Source: an uncultured Lachnospiraceae bacterium (GTDB taxonomy: Bacteria; Bacillota; Clostridia; Lachnospirales; Lachnospiraceae). From it: DNA of 5,225 nucleotides. How positions within the stretch are numbered: the first letter of the stretch is position 1; each line of letters opens with the position of its first letter. Where the stretch lies: assembly GCA_902783395.1 (NCBI GenBank), contig CACZRA010000123.1, positions 1 to 5,225 on the forward strand, in the 5' to 3' direction. A model generated the notes under the pieces. The model was not told where the DNA came from. It did not search any database and saw nothing but the letters and a program-made list of their open reading frames with translations. Shown one piece after another: positions 4,105 through 5,225 of the stretch. The position numbers were made by a program, and so were the translations under genes.

Positions 4105-5225
4105 CTACCTTATGAGATAAGTCCGGGCATTATCTATGCCGGGCACTATGAATTCACGCATTTTGATAGTAGGGCTTCCCTTGCCCTCCACGTAATCCTT
4201 CGTGATGATCACCTCACCGATATTATCATCCTTCGGCACCTCAAACATGATATCGAGCATATATTCCTCGATGACCGCGCGGAGTCCTCTTGCGCCGGTC
4301 TCTTTTTCAAGCGCCTTCTTCGCTATGGCAAGAAGGGCATCATCCTCAAAGGAAAGCTTTACCTCATCCATCTCAAGCAGAGCCTTGTACTGACGGATGA
4401 TAGCATTTTTCGGCTCCTTAAGTATCTTTACCAGAGCCTCCTCCGTAAGCCCCTCAAGAGTGCATATGATAGGCATACGTCCGACAAACTCGGGGATCAT
4501 GCCGAACTTCTTTATATCCTCGACCGTTACCTTGGACAGTATGCTCTTCTCCTTGTCCCATTTATCCTTGAGCTCGGCGTCAAAGCCTATCGAGGTCTCT
4601 TTTCTCAGTCTCTGCTTTATCACATCATCAAGATCCGGAAAAGCTCCTCCGCAGATAAACAGGATATTCTTTGTGTTCACCTTTGCCATGGGAACCATGG
4701 CGTTTTTACTGCCCGCACCGACCGGAACCTCAACCTCGGATCCTTCTAAGAGCTTCAGCATCCCCTGCTGTACGCTCTCTCCCGAGACATCCCTCGTTGT
4801 CGCATTCTTCTTTCTTGCGAGCTTATCTATCTCATCAATAAATATGATCCCGCATTCCGCCTTGTCAACATCATTGTCCGATGCGGCAAGAAGCTTTGAT
4901 ACCACTGACTCTATATCATCACCAATATAGCCCGCCTCGGTAAGCGATGTGGCATCCGCTATGGCAAGAGGAACATTCAAAAGCCTGGCAAGAGTCTGCA
5001 CAAGATAGGTCTTGCCACAGCCCGTAGGACCTATCATCAGGATATTTGACTTTCCGATCTCAGTATCGTTTGTATCCGTAAGGTCGGCATGCACTCTCTT
5101 GTAATGATTATAAACAGCAACGGATATGACCTTTTTTGCTTCATCCTGGCCTATCACATATTCGTCAAGCATCTCCTTCAGCTTGTGAGGTCTCGGTATA
5201 TTCGCAAGGTCGAACTGCTTCTTCA
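4105..5225 (-). CDS. clpX: ClpX-like AAA+ unfoldase, ATP-binding subunit (N-terminus beyond right window edge)
   Basis: ATP-driven unfoldase that feeds proteins to the ClpP peptidase in the cytoplasm. The reading frame stays open to the window edge with the ClpX-like lead-in IPRPHKLKEMLDEYVIGQDE, so the first in-window ATG (5172) is internal; the zinc-binding N-domain, if present, lies outside. Counting from that Met: Walker A GPTGCGKT at 48-55, pore-1 loop GYIG at 81-84 (usually GYVG), Walker B IIFIDEID at 109-116, TRDVSGESVQQGMLKLLEG at 126-144, sensor-1 region ILFICGGAF at 170-178, IGF at 195-197 (the ClpP-docking tripeptide), PEFVGRMP with arginine finger Arg232 at 227-234, and sensor-2 GARGLR at 293-298. 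Where E. coli ClpX has the substrate-selecting RKH loop, this protein has GAGSKNAMV (152-160). This suggests a paralogue of the housekeeping ClpX. The LspA-like gene follows after 11 bp. Confidence 0.9.
   Translation of the reverse strand, partial: KKQFDLANIPRPHKLKEMLDEYVIGQDEAKKVISVAVYNHYKRVHADLTDTNDTEIGKSNILMIGPTGCGKTYLVQTLARLLNVPLAIADATSLTEAGYIGDDIESVVSKLLAASDNDVDKAECGIIFIDEIDKLARKKNATTRDVSGESVQQGMLKLLEGSEVEVPVGAGSKNAMVPMAKVNTKNILFICGGAFPDLDDVIKQRLRKETSIGFDAELKDKWDKEKSILSKVTVEDIKKFGMIPEFVGRMPIICTLEGLTEEALVKILKEPKNAIIRQYKALLEMDEVKLSFEDDALLAIAKKALEKETGARGLRAVIEEYMLDIMFEVPKDDNIGEVIITKDYVEGKGSPTIKMREFIVPGIDNARTYLIR

Noticed and set aside
4075..4749. Plus-strand open frame of 224 codons opposite the ClpX-like gene
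   Set aside because: Antisense to a strongly conserved AAA+ coding region; its length reflects codon use on the real strand.
5170..5172. ATG as the start of the ClpX-like protein
   Set aside because: The frame stays open upstream to the window edge and encodes the conserved ClpX lead-in (IPRPHKLKE), so this Met is internal.

Overview
The window suggests a Gram-positive Clostridia genome, most likely from the Lachnospiraceae or a close relative. This is inferred from moderate base composition with frequent ATA codons, a cysteine-free Rrf2 regulator, a diaminopimelate pathway gene, and a ClpX-type unfoldase of an unusual kind. No species can be named from the sequence alone. There are six protein genes, two of them cut by the window edges. 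I found no rRNA, tRNA, mobile element or CRISPR array.

Layout. Positions 1-3034 hold three genes on the minus strand, read right to left: an MBOAT membrane O-acyltransferase (3034-1568), a membrane-anchored SGNH-like protein (1506-403) and the N-terminal part of diaminopimelate epimerase dapF (348 to the left edge). The two short gaps between them (61 and 54 bp) each hold a strong hairpin. The one before the SGNH-like gene covers its first start codon. All three products belong to cell-envelope biology: the MBOAT protein is expected to pass acyl groups across the membrane, the SGNH-like partner to place them on an extracellular glycan, and DapF to supply meso-diaminopimelate for peptidoglycan and lysine.

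Positions 3035-3246 form a dense 212-bp regulatory region between the MBOAT gene (leftward) and an Rrf2-family regulator (rightward, 3247-3648). It holds a near-perfect sigma-70-type promoter for the regulator gene with an 8-bp-arm dyad across its core. A likely extended -10 promoter for the MBOAT gene lies on the other strand. The regulator's leader is built as 54-bp repeat, hairpin, 54-bp repeat. Each repeat copy carries the same ribosome binding site, and each is followed after 8 nt by an ATG. The first ATG opens a six-codon mini-ORF inside the hairpin, and the second is the real regulator start. This leader is the most unusual structure in the window.

Positions 3671-5225 hold two minus-strand genes: a ClpX-like AAA+ unfoldase (5' end beyond the right edge) and, 11 bp after its stop, a divergent signal peptidase II (LspA)-family protein whose Shine-Dalgarno sequence overlaps the ClpX stop codon. 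The ClpX-like protein keeps the ATPase motifs and the IGF ClpP-docking tripeptide but lacks the RKH loop sequence of housekeeping ClpX, so it may be a paralogue with its own substrates. The LspA-like gene converges with the Rrf2 gene, with 22 bp between their stops.
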